A stretch of DNA of 16,173 bases from an uncultured Eubacteriales bacterium (GTDB lineage Bacteria > Bacillota_I > Bacilli_A > RF39 > UBA660), in contig CAJMAC010000026.1 of assembly GCA_905211265.1 (NCBI GenBank), positions 1 through 16,173 on the forward strand. The letters run 5' to 3'. Both the position numbers and the translations under genes were made by a program. A model generated the notes under the pieces. That model was not told where the DNA came from. It did not search any database and was given only the letters and a program-made list of their open reading frames with translations. Positions within the stretch are counted from its first letter, which is position 1; each line of letters starts with the position of its first letter. Positions 7,083 to 15,125 of this stretch are shown piece after piece.

Positions 7083-7528
7083 ATAACAGCCTCACAAACA
7101 CTATTATATTCTTCACCATGTGGAGTAAGTATAACAAGTCTTGTATTTTCTCCGGTTACTTTAATTTTAATATCTAATCTTTCCTTAGGTAAATATTCTT
7201 TTATCATATCAGCCCATTCAATTATTGTAACGCCACCTTTAGTAAAATATTCTTCAATACCTAAGTTTTCTACATTATTTTCTACTCTATAAACATCCAT
7301 GTGATAAAATGGTAACTCTCCAACATACTCTTTAATTATACTAAATGTTGGACTAGATACTTCATCTATACCCATTGCACTAGCAAAAGCTTTAGCAAAT
7401 ACAGTTTTACCACTACCTAATTCTCCATTTAAACATATTACCATATTTGGAAATTTTTCTGACTCAATATTTTGAGCAAGTTCAATTAAATCTTCTTCAT
7501 CTCTTATAGTTATTTTATATTCTTCCAT
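7079..7528 (-). CDS. tsaE: t6A ATPase subunit TsaE
   Basis: TsaE is the P-loop ATPase that binds the TsaB-TsaD complex and is needed for turnover in bacterial t6A synthesis. The 149 residues show Walker A GELGSGKT (35-42), the switch segment SSPTFSIIKEY (58-68), FYHMDVYR (74-81) and the conserved IIEWADMI (102-109) with Trp105. It is first in the tsaE-tsaB-rimI-tsaD operon, has a good SD AAAGGGTGA, and sits behind an extended -10 promoter. The stop TGA is the only one in the window and is followed at once by TAA in the same frame. Confidence 0.96.
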   Translation of the reverse strand: MEEYKITIRDEEDLIELAQNIESEKFPNMVICLNGELGSGKTVFAKAFASAMGIDEVSSPTFSIIKEYVGELPFYHMDVYRVENNVENLGIEEYFTKGGVTIIEWADMIKEYLPKERLDIKIKVTGENTRLVILTPHGEEYNSVCEAVI

Positions 7529-7552
7529 GTTTTCACCCTTTCAACAAATTTA

Positions 7553-7581
7553 ATTATATCAAATACTATAAATTATTTAAA
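7553..7581 (-). promoter_or_regulatory. Promoter of the tsaE-tsaB-rimI-tsaD operon
   Basis: Minus strand TTTAAA (7581-7576), 17 bases, consensus TATAAT (7558-7553) with TTTGA upstream (extended -10). It overlaps a hairpin (7561-7587) whose T-run lies on the plus side, so that hairpin is not a normal terminator for asnB and some read-through from asnB is possible. Confidence 0.6.
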
Positions 7582-7589
7582 GTATTTTT

Positions 7590-9413
7590 TTATCTTTTTA
7601 CAAAATATTCATCATACCAAGTTAAGAATGAGTATATAGTCCATATCTTTCTACTATTATCTTTCTTAGATTCATAATGTTCATTTAATAACTTAGTAAT
7701 TTCTTCAACATTAAAAAATTCACTTGATTTACTAAATCTATCTTTAATTTTTAAATAAATATCTCTATCCTTCATCCATTCTCTTAAAGGAACAGGAAAT
7801 CCTAATTTTTTCTTATTAGCCCATTTTTTATCTAATACATGATTAGCAACTTGTCTAAATGCATATTTAGTTTGATTATCTTTAATTTTATATTTAGTAG
7901 GCATAGTTTTAGCATAATCAATAACAATTCTGTCTAAAAATGGTACTCTAACCTCCAAAGAATTAGCCATAGACATTTTATCTGCTTTAAGTAAAATATC
8001 TCCCACTAGCCAAAAATTAAAATCAATATATTGCATCTTTTGTACCATATCATATCCCTTTGTTTTATTATAATATGGCTTAGTTAAATCTTTATATGTT
8101 GTTTTATCAGTTTTATAAGATAAAATCTTCTTTATTTCAGGAGTATCAAATATAAAAGCATTTCCAACATATCTATCTTCCAATCTTTTACCCCTTCTTA
8201 CTAAGAAATTAAAACCTCTTTTATCTTTAAAAGGTGTAGCAAGTATACCAATAAATCTTCTTATAAAATAAGGAATTTTATAATACCAACCTAATGAATA
8301 AGGTTCATGATATATATTATATCCCCCGAATATTTCATCTGCACCTTCTCCAGATAAAGCAACCTTAACATGTTTACTTGCTATATTAGCAACAAAATAT
8401 AAAGCAATTGCCGAAGGATCTGCTAATGGTTCATCCATAAAATATTCTATATCTGCAAACTTATCAAAATATTCATTCTTACTAATTTTTTTATTAATAT
8501 TTTCAACTTTTAAAATATCTGATAATTCTTTTGCATAATCAATTTCACTATATTTTTTATTATCATAACCCACAGTAAAAGTTTTATCAACATCAGCCAA
8601 AGTAGCAATTAATGATGAATCAACACCACTAGATAAAAAGCTACCTACTTCAACATCACTTATCTTATGAGCTTTAACAGAATCTCTAATTAATTCATCT
8701 ATTCCTTTTACATAATCTTCTAAAGATTTAGATTTATCACTAGATAATTCTATTTCATAATATTTTTTAATAAACATTTTACCATCTTTATATTTAAAAT
8801 AATGACCTGGTAATAATTTATATACATTTTTAAAGAAAGAATCACTACCTACACTATATTGAAAAGTTAAATATTTTTCTAACATATCTCTATTTAATTC
8901 TTTTTCAAAATTAGGATTACCTAAAAAAGATTTAATTTCAGAAGAATACATAAAACATTTACCTTTTAAGTAATAATACATTGGTTTAATACCATAAAAA
9001 TCTCTTGCACCAAATAATTCTTTCTTATTTATATCATATATAACAAAAGAAAACATACCACGAAGCATATGTAATATTTCTTCGCCATATTCTTCATATC
9101 CATGCAATATAACTTCAGTATCAGTACTTGTATTAAATACATGACCTTTAACTATTAAATCCTCTTTTAAATATTGATAATTATATATTTCACCATTAAA
9201 AGTAATAACTTTTGTCTTATCTTCATTAAATATAGGTTGACTTCCACCTTCTAAATCAATAATAGAAAGCCTTCTAAAACCCATAGCAATATTTTCATCA
9301 ACATAATATCCATCTGAATCGGGTCCTCTATGTTTAATTAAATCAGCCATATCTCTAATAACCATATCTTTATTTTTAATTCTTTTATCTATAAATCCTG
9401 TTATTCCACACAT
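7590..9413 (-). CDS. asnB: Asparagine synthase, glutamine-hydrolysing
   Basis: Converts aspartate, glutamine and ATP to asparagine, glutamate, AMP and pyrophosphate. The N-terminal class II glutamine amidotransferase domain starts MCGITGF with the catalytic Cys2 after Met removal, then RHRGPDSDG-like KHRGPDSDGYY (27-37), RRLSIID and TFNGEIYNY (71-79). The synthetase domain (about 230-600) has the PP-loop SSGVDSS (261-267), SGEGADEIFGGY (354-365) and MDEPLADPSA (326-335). The 607 residues fit the long Bacillus type with a C-terminal extension. GAGGT precedes the ATG by 6 bases. It has its own extended -10 promoter downstream of the terminator of the unknown cassette and lies 61 bases upstream of tsaE. 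Confidence 0.95.
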   Translation of the reverse strand: MCGITGFIDKRIKNKDMVIRDMADLIKHRGPDSDGYYVDENIAMGFRRLSIIDLEGGSQPIFNEDKTKVITFNGEIYNYQYLKEDLIVKGHVFNTSTDTEVILHGYEEYGEEILHMLRGMFSFVIYDINKKELFGARDFYGIKPMYYYLKGKCFMYSSEIKSFLGNPNFEKELNRDMLEKYLTFQYSVGSDSFFKNVYKLLPGHYFKYKDGKMFIKKYYEIELSSDKSKSLEDYVKGIDELIRDSVKAHKISDVEVGSFLSSGVDSSLIATLADVDKTFTVGYDNKKYSEIDYAKELSDILKVENINKKISKNEYFDKFADIEYFMDEPLADPSAIALYFVANIASKHVKVALSGEGADEIFGGYNIYHEPYSLGWYYKIPYFIRRFIGILATPFKDKRGFNFLVRRGKRLEDRYVGNAFIFDTPEIKKILSYKTDKTTYKDLTKPYYNKTKGYDMVQKMQYIDFNFWLVGDILLKADKMSMANSLEVRVPFLDRIVIDYAKTMPTKYKIKDNQTKYAFRQVANHVLDKKWANKKKLGFPVPLREWMKDRDIYLKIKDRFSKSSEFFNVEEITKLLNEHYESKKDNSRKIWTIYSFLTWYDEYFVKR

Positions 9414-9443
9414 TTTATTACCTCACTTAATATAACTATTATT

Positions 9444-9472
9444 AGTATAACAAAAATACATAGTTTTTAAAA
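9444..9472 (-). promoter_or_regulatory. Promoter of asnB
   Basis: Minus strand TGTTATACT gives an extended -10 (TATACT at 9449-9444) with a weak -35 TTTTAA (9472-9467) at 17 bases. The same nonamer TGTTATACT occurs at the promoter near 13338. Confidence 0.55.
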
Positions 9473-9492
9473 TACTTTTTACAGAATTTTAC

Positions 9493-9525
9493 AAAAAAAG
9501 ATTAACTACTTTTTAGTAATTAATC
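9493..9525 (-). terminator. Strong terminator closing the three-gene unknown cassette
   Basis: An 11-bp stem (arms 9500-9510 and 9515-9525, one G-U pair) with loop AAAA, followed on the minus strand by seven T. It overlaps the stop codon of the 97-residue gene. Confidence 0.9.
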
Positions 9526-9813
9526 ATATAATTCATCTATTACTTCATAATTATTATTTATTTTATTAACAATATCATCAATATTAAATTTACTAAATAA
9601 ATTAATAATATCATCTTTATTATCTAAAAATAAATCAGTTTTATATATTATTAAATCTTTAATATTAATAATACCTATACTTCTTAAATAATTAATTATT
9701 TCTAATACATTTTTCATATTACAATTTAAATTATATAAAATAGTATTATCTAACTTAACATTAATTTCATTTATACTTGTATTATCTAAATATTTATTTA
9801 AAAATTCTATCAC
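9520..9813 (-). CDS. Hypothetical 97-residue helical protein, third gene of unknown cassette
   Basis: I do not recognise this protein. The start is GTG at 9813, two bases after the stop of the 577-residue gene, using an SD-like GAAGTG inside the end of that gene; coupling is likely. It is soluble and predicted helical, very rich in Asn, Ile and Asp, with no Cys besides one at residue 31. Residues 34-69, NVLEIINYLRSIGIINIKD then LIIYKTDLFL, have the look of a helix-repeat unit (leucines, then G-I, then an LI-x-Y helix), loosely like segments of the 577-residue neighbour and of mTERF-type repeats. That resemblance is by eye and weak. The gene ends in the terminator. Confidence 0.75.
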   Translation of the reverse strand: MIEFLNKYLDNTSINEINVKLDNTILYNLNCNMKNVLEIINYLRSIGIINIKDLIIYKTDLFLDNKDDIINLFSKFNIDDIVNKINNNYEVIDELYD

Positions 9814-9815
9814 AA

Positions 9816-11549
9816 TTATACACTTCTTTCTTTTGTATCACTATATAATCTAGTAATTTCATCTTTTATTAAATTAAATTCTTCATAAGTATTAATACTA
9901 TTTCTATTCATTACATAAGTTAAAATATTACTATCTATTTCAATATTATTCTTTCTTAAAGTATTTAAATATCTTAATACTTTATATCTTGATACATTAA
10001 CACCATTAACATTGTATAATCTAGTATTAGGTATTCTATCGATACCATTATCTTCATATACTAAATATTTTTTATCCAATAAATCAATTAATTTGCTTTC
10101 TAATTTAAATATTATATTAACATCATTATTATTATCTTTAATTAATAATTCTTCACATTTTTCATAAATACTACCTTTCATAATAGGCATAGTATAAGTT
10201 CTAGTTAATGTTCTAGCACTTTCTTTATCTTTTATAGCATTAGTTCCTAATCTAAATTCTTTATTATCATAAGTAATACTACTAGATAAACCAGTACCAT
10301 AAACATATTCATTAATATCAATACCATTTTGTTTAATAAATTTTAATTTATAAAACATTAATGAATCAACCGGAATACTTAATCTACTTACATTATTAAC
10401 TGCATAATCAAAGCATCCTAACTCAATAAATTTATCCATATTATCTGCTTGATTATTCGTAGCAAAGCAACTTAAATTTCTTAAACCTTTTTTAATATCT
10501 ACACTATATAATTCTAAATTTTTTATACCACTTTTAATAACTTCATTTGATATAGTAAAATACATAAAACTTTTAATCATTAATTTATTAATATCGCATT
10601 TATAACTATCAAATAATTTAATGTTTTTTATAAAGTCTTCATTTCCATAAAAAACAGAAATATTTTTATCTCTATATAGTTTTCTTAATGCTTCTTTATC
10701 ATAAAAGACATTTGGATAAGTGAATAACTTATTAGTTAAAACCATACTATTAGTATCATTTAAAATATTAAATACATTATCTATAACTTTACTATTACTA
10801 TATATTAATATTTCACTTATTTGATATCCATAATATTTTGCATAAGCATCACAAATATTATAACCATTATTTTTAAATGCTATTAAATTAGATTCAATAT
10901 TACTTAAACTACCATATGTTAAGAAATTAGTTTTAGATCTATCATCAAATAAATTATAATCTACTCCATATTTATTAAACAGCATAACTAATTCATCATT
11001 ACCAATATTACTTTTTAACTCTTCTTTATTATTAAATCTATTAACGCTATTAATAGCAATAAACTTCATAATTTCAATAGCATATTCTTTATCATCAAGT
11101 CTAGATAATAATTCATATATTTCTTGCATATCTTTACCATTAAAATTAAATGTAGGTAATTTTTCTTTTAATTCTTTATATTTATTAATTAATTCTATTA
11201 AAGCATTACGACCATTACTTATTGAAGACTCTTTTTCTACAATATAAGTATTAACTTTAGATAAAATATTTTTAATAATTCCTTTATCATAATCCCCTAA
11301 ATCATAAGTACTCGAAGCAATTATTTTTTTATAACTCTCTAAATATAATTTATCATTATCCTCTAATTTATAACCAATATTTTCCATTTCACTAATAGAT
11401 ATATTAAGTAAATTATTATAATTTTCCATAACTAATCTTATTTTATCTTTTAGTACTTTGTATTTACTATAAGAAGTATCAATAACATTTAATTTATTAT
11501 TAAATTCATTAATTTTATCATCAAACAATTCATTAATAATTTCAAACAT
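9816..11549 (-). CDS. Hypothetical 577-residue helical protein, second gene of unknown cassette
   Basis: Not recognised. No signal peptide or membrane segment is visible; it should be cytosolic and mostly helical. Residues 1-180 contain long amphipathic, possibly coiled-coil helices and a segment MQEIYELLSRLDDKEYAIEI (141-160) followed by IAINSVNRFNN. This segment aligns by eye with residues 154-188 of the 584-residue neighbour, suggesting a shared N-terminal domain. Residues 215-415 look like irregular helix repeats with short turns such as NNGYNICDAY, SYKCDINKL and QNGIDINEY. A C-terminal part contains RIPNTRLYNVNGVNVSRYKV (505-524). ATG at 11549 follows the upstream stop by two bases, with the near-perfect SD AGAAAGGAG encoded in the last codons of the upstream gene. 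Base use is even more AT-rich than that of the housekeeping genes beside it. Confidence 0.85.
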   Translation of the reverse strand: MFEIINELFDDKINEFNNKLNVIDTSYSKYKVLKDKIRLVMENYNNLLNISISEMENIGYKLEDNDKLYLESYKKIIASSTYDLGDYDKGIIKNILSKVNTYIVEKESSISNGRNALIELINKYKELKEKLPTFNFNGKDMQEIYELLSRLDDKEYAIEIMKFIAINSVNRFNNKEELKSNIGNDELVMLFNKYGVDYNLFDDRSKTNFLTYGSLSNIESNLIAFKNNGYNICDAYAKYYGYQISEILIYSNSKVIDNVFNILNDTNSMVLTNKLFTYPNVFYDKEALRKLYRDKNISVFYGNEDFIKNIKLFDSYKCDINKLMIKSFMYFTISNEVIKSGIKNLELYSVDIKKGLRNLSCFATNNQADNMDKFIELGCFDYAVNNVSRLSIPVDSLMFYKLKFIKQNGIDINEYVYGTGLSSSITYDNKEFRLGTNAIKDKESARTLTRTYTMPIMKGSIYEKCEELLIKDNNNDVNIIFKLESKLIDLLDKKYLVYEDNGIDRIPNTRLYNVNGVNVSRYKVLRYLNTLRKNNIEIDSNILTYVMNRNSINTYEEFNLIKDEITRLYSDTKERSV

Positions 11550-11551
11550 GA

Positions 11552-13306
11552 TTATATACTCCTTTCTCTACCATTGTCACTATTCAAATAACTATGACAT
11601 TTTTCCATACTATCATTAATAATTTCGCTTAATAATTCAATATCAGTATTAGGGTCACTAAATATTGCATTTAAGTAATCAATATAATGCTTATTATTAT
11701 TTATATTACTATTAAGCATTGAATAATCATCATGGCCTGCATTACAAAAGATTACACCAGTAAATAATATAACATTTCCACCTTTTAATATATCAGGGTT
11801 ACCATATAAATTAAATAATTTATTTCTATTTTCTTTGCATATATTAATTATAATATAACCTGTTCTACCTTGTTCAGTACCTCTAAATCTAAATGGTTTA
11901 GAATCATCCCTTACTTTTTTTCCTTTATCATCAAAATCATATAATTCACAAATTCTATTTCCCTTTTTATCTTTTGCACCACCATAAGTTGAAGCAATTC
12001 CAGGATAACCATCTGAATCAATATAAGGTATATCCCTAAATTTAGATAAAACATTTCTTATTTCTTGACTTACTACTTCTTTTTCATTAATATTAGTATA
12101 ATGTTCAATGTCTTTATCTATACAATATTCTCCAGCATTGTTTTTTAATAATAACATAATATTTTTACTATTTTTAAAGAAATCACTTAATTCTTTAGAA
12201 TCTTCTTCAGTATATTGTTCACTTACTACTTCATCATATTTTTTCTTTGCTTCATCATATTTTTTAATAGCGTCTTCAATCATTATAGATAATTCTTTTG
12301 CTTCTCCACCTACAACTTTATCTTCTAATGTATAGTTTAATAATCCTTGAAGTTCTACAAGTGCTAAAGTTAATTGAAGTCTTTCTACTACAAAATCAGG
12401 ATATGCTGCATATTTAGCACTTTCAATATCATTTTGATTTAAATAATATATTGTTGAACCATATCTATTCATTTTCAAATCATCAGTTTTACCACTATGA
12501 AAATATTTTCTATATTCAATATATTCATTTAAATATTTACTATTATTAGAAATAATATCTTTAACTTTAGTAAGCAAATTACTTAATTTAATTTCTTCTT
12601 CCGTTTTTTCTATCTTTGTTTCTTCTTGAATAGGTTCTACATTTTTAGAAATAATTTCTTCTTTTTTTTCTACCTGTTCTTGTTCTTTATTATTAGGAAT
12701 AGTTTCTAATTGTTGCACAACTTCTACATTTTTAGAACTTTCATTTAAGTAATATTCTATACTATTTTCACTAATCTTAGCAATAATTCTAAGTACATCT
12801 TCTCTTGATATATCTAAACTAGTTACAAAATCAATAAACTCTTCCATATTTTCTTTAAGAATATAGAACTTACCATTAGTAAACATATTAGAATATTTAT
12901 CTATTAATTCTAATTTTTTATTTAAACTATCTCTTTTTTCTTCATAAACACTTTTTCTAATTTTATAGTAATTAACTAATAATCTACCTACAAAATTATA
13001 ATCATCAAGCATTTTCTTTTTTATACCATCATTAGGTACATTAGAATTAAATACTAAATCATAACAAGAAATTATCATATTAACTTGATTAATATATGAA
13101 TTAACTAATCTACCACTAATTTCTATATTAGATAAAATATTTGTTAGTTCAATTAAGTCAATACTCCTTACATCACTAGCATATTTATCTATAAATTGTT
13201 TTAAATCAAATAATAACTCTGTATCATTTTCATTAATATTTAATTCATTTTTAATATTAGTTCTTTCTCTATCTAAATAATTAGTTAATAACATATATTC
13301 TTCCAT
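11552..13306 (-). CDS. Hypothetical 584-residue multidomain protein, first gene of unknown cassette
   Basis: Not recognised. Four regions can be seen: an N-terminal helical domain (1-188) that resembles that of the next gene; a charged Glu/Lys linker (about 200-240); a second helical region (245-420) with a coiled-coil-like stretch at 336-362; and a C-terminal alpha/beta-looking domain (425-584). The last contains SDGYPGIASTYGG (431-443), FRFRGTEQGRTGYIIINIC (472-490), ILFTGVIF and CNAGHDDY (521-528), a pattern of strands and polar residues that could form an active or binding site; no catalytic family can be assigned. No signal peptide or membrane helix. AGAGGGATGAT lies 11 bases before the ATG at 13306; an ATG four codons later is possible. 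The gene has its own strong promoter. Confidence 0.85.
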   Translation of the reverse strand: MEEYMLLTNYLDRERTNIKNELNINENDTELLFDLKQFIDKYASDVRSIDLIELTNILSNIEISGRLVNSYINQVNMIISCYDLVFNSNVPNDGIKKKMLDDYNFVGRLLVNYYKIRKSVYEEKRDSLNKKLELIDKYSNMFTNGKFYILKENMEEFIDFVTSLDISREDVLRIIAKISENSIEYYLNESSKNVEVVQQLETIPNNKEQEQVEKKEEIISKNVEPIQEETKIEKTEEEIKLSNLLTKVKDIISNNSKYLNEYIEYRKYFHSGKTDDLKMNRYGSTIYYLNQNDIESAKYAAYPDFVVERLQLTLALVELQGLLNYTLEDKVVGGEAKELSIMIEDAIKKYDEAKKKYDEVVSEQYTEEDSKELSDFFKNSKNIMLLLKNNAGEYCIDKDIEHYTNINEKEVVSQEIRNVLSKFRDIPYIDSDGYPGIASTYGGAKDKKGNRICELYDFDDKGKKVRDDSKPFRFRGTEQGRTGYIIINICKENRNKLFNLYGNPDILKGGNVILFTGVIFCNAGHDDYSMLNSNINNNKHYIDYLNAIFSDPNTDIELLSEIINDSMEKCHSYLNSDNGRERSI

Positions 13307-13337
13307 ATATTAATCATCCCTCTATCTTACTATAACA

Positions 13338-13366
13338 AGTATAACATTTATATTGTTTTTTTACAA
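13338..13366 (-). promoter_or_regulatory. Strong promoter of the three-gene unknown cassette
   Basis: Minus strand TTGTAA (13366-13361), exactly 17 bases, TATACT (13343-13338) with TGT upstream (extended -10). A second TGTTATAGT follows nine bases downstream, so TGTTATA is repeated in tandem and could give a second start. Confidence 0.75.
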
Positions 13367-13367
13367 G

Positions 13368-13391
13368 AAAAAAGAATACAATTTAGTATTC
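13368..13391 (-). terminator. Terminator of argS
   Basis: GAATAC / GTATTC arms (13386-13391 and 13374-13379) with a 6-base loop, followed by six T on the minus strand. The stem is short. The T-run ends one base before the -35 of the next promoter, so argS and the unknown cassette appear to be separate transcripts. Confidence 0.65.
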
Positions 13392-13397
13392 AATTTT

Positions 13398-15125
13398 TTA
13401 CATTCTACTTGGTATATCAATTGCCAATATATCTAGTAAAAATTTATTTACATCATATACATATTTAGATAAACTTAACCAAGAATTTTTTAATTTTAAA
13501 TCAGTTTCATTAGTTATATTACATTCACCATAAAATTTATTATATAAACTACATAATTCATATAAGTAATCACATATATAATTTAAACTTTTTTCTTCAT
13601 AACTTTTATATAATACATTAGATACTTCAAGTAATTTTAAATATATTGGTAATTCTTTATCAGTAATAATTTCAATATTATATTTATCAAGATTATTTTT
13701 ATCTAATAAAGATTTAATTCTAACTTCCGTATATAAAACATAAGGTCCTGTTTTTCCTTCGAAAGAAGAAAACTTTTCAACATCAAATATATAATCAGTA
13801 GATCTAAATGATACTAAATCAGCATATTTTAATGTAGCAATAGTAAGTTTAGATATAGTATCTTCCTTTAAATCATCAGTTACTCTATCACTTACCTTTT
13901 TAGTTATTTCGTTTCTTATCATAGCAATTAAATCATTTAATTGCATTACTCCACCATCTCTTGTTTTAAAAGGCTTACCATCTTTACCATTAATTGTACC
14001 AAATCCTAAATGTAATAACTTAGTATTATCATTTACAATACCACATTTTCTTGCCACTCTAAATGATTGAATAAAATGAAGAGATTGTCTATTATCTACA
14101 ACATACCATATTTCATCAGGATTAAATCTTTCCATTCTAGAATATAAAGTTCCTAATTCTCTTGTTTCATAGTTTGTCGCGCCATTTCTATTAATTATAA
14201 TCATCGGAGGAATATCTAATTTATCTCCTTCCTCTTTAACATCTACAACCATTGCACCTTCCGAAGGATACATATAATCTTTAACATACTCTAATACTTT
14301 ATCAGTATATTTAATTGAGTCCATTTCTCCTTCCCATAAATCAAATTTTGTATTAAGAAGTAAATAAGTATTTTTGATATCCCTACTAGAAACTTCTACT
14401 ATTTGTTTCCATAAATTTAAATATGGTGGATAACCACTTTCAACCAAAGAAGTTATTTCTCTAACTTCTTCCATTCTTTTTTCATCTTCTTTAGCACTCA
14501 TACTAGCAATACTATAATATTCTCCAAGCATTTTACTCGTTATATCAATTTTAGGATATTCTCCTTTGTAGTCTTTATCAAAGAAACATAATTCAGGATT
14601 TCTTTTCTTTATCTCAGAAATTAACATTCCGGATTGTCTTCCTAAATCTCCTAAATGAACATCACTTATAACTTCATTGCCAAATATTCTTGCTAATCTA
14701 TTTAAACCTTCACCAATATTAGCACTTCTCATATGACCAACATGTAATGCTTTCGCAGCATTCGCACCACCATAATCAATAATAATTTTACAAGGATTAA
14801 TCTTAGGTACTAATAATTTAACATCATTAATACTTTTATTAATAAATTTTATTATTTCATCATTATTAACAACAATATTAATAAAACCAGGTCCTGCTAC
14901 TTCAACTTTACTAAAAAATTTATCTTTACTTAAAACATTAACTACCTTTTGAGCCATATCTCTTGGAACTTCACCATATACCTTAGATAATTTCATCATA
15001 CCATTATATTGAAATTCTCCAAGTTCTAACTTATTACAAAAATTAATAACTACATCATCATTATAATTATTTTCTTTTAAAGCAGCACTTACTTTATTTT
15101 TTATTTCTAATAATAATTCGTTCAT
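13398..15125 (-). CDS. argS: Arginyl-tRNA synthetase
   Basis: Charges tRNA-Arg with arginine using ATP; class I synthetase of 575 residues, close to the bacterial norm. The N-terminal additional domain (about 1-110) recognises the tRNA D-loop. The catalytic domain begins DYGGANAAKALHVGHMRSAN (117-136) with the HIGH-type motif HVGH (128-131); the KMSKS-type loop is the degenerate KPFKTRDGG, as is common in ArgS. The C-terminal DALR anticodon-binding domain follows KTGPYVLYTEVRIKSL and ends in the typical IPSRM. GAGGGAG lies about 11 bases before the ATG. Its first 32 bases overlap the end of the flippase-like remnant upstream, so its transcript must cross that remnant. Confidence 0.95.
   Translation of the reverse strand: MNELLLEIKNKVSAALKENNYNDDVVINFCNKLELGEFQYNGMMKLSKVYGEVPRDMAQKVVNVLSKDKFFSKVEVAGPGFINIVVNNDEIIKFINKSINDVKLLVPKINPCKIIIDYGGANAAKALHVGHMRSANIGEGLNRLARIFGNEVISDVHLGDLGRQSGMLISEIKKRNPELCFFDKDYKGEYPKIDITSKMLGEYYSIASMSAKEDEKRMEEVREITSLVESGYPPYLNLWKQIVEVSSRDIKNTYLLLNTKFDLWEGEMDSIKYTDKVLEYVKDYMYPSEGAMVVDVKEEGDKLDIPPMIIINRNGATNYETRELGTLYSRMERFNPDEIWYVVDNRQSLHFIQSFRVARKCGIVNDNTKLLHLGFGTINGKDGKPFKTRDGGVMQLNDLIAMIRNEITKKVSDRVTDDLKEDTISKLTIATLKYADLVSFRSTDYIFDVEKFSSFEGKTGPYVLYTEVRIKSLLDKNNLDKYNIEIITDKELPIYLKLLEVSNVLYKSYEEKSLNYICDYLYELCSLYNKFYGECNITNETDLKLKNSWLSLSKYVYDVNKFLLDILAIDIPSRM

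Noticed and set aside
12108..12335. Plus-strand open frame of 75 codons
   Set aside because: It lies antisense within the 584-residue gene, is Ser/Phe-rich as expected from the complement of Asp/Glu/Lys codons, and has no ribosome site.
9520..13306. CRISPR, toxin-antitoxin or phage module
   Set aside because: No repeats-and-spacers, integrase, nuclease motif or recognised toxin/antitoxin pair is visible; the cassette is left as unknown.
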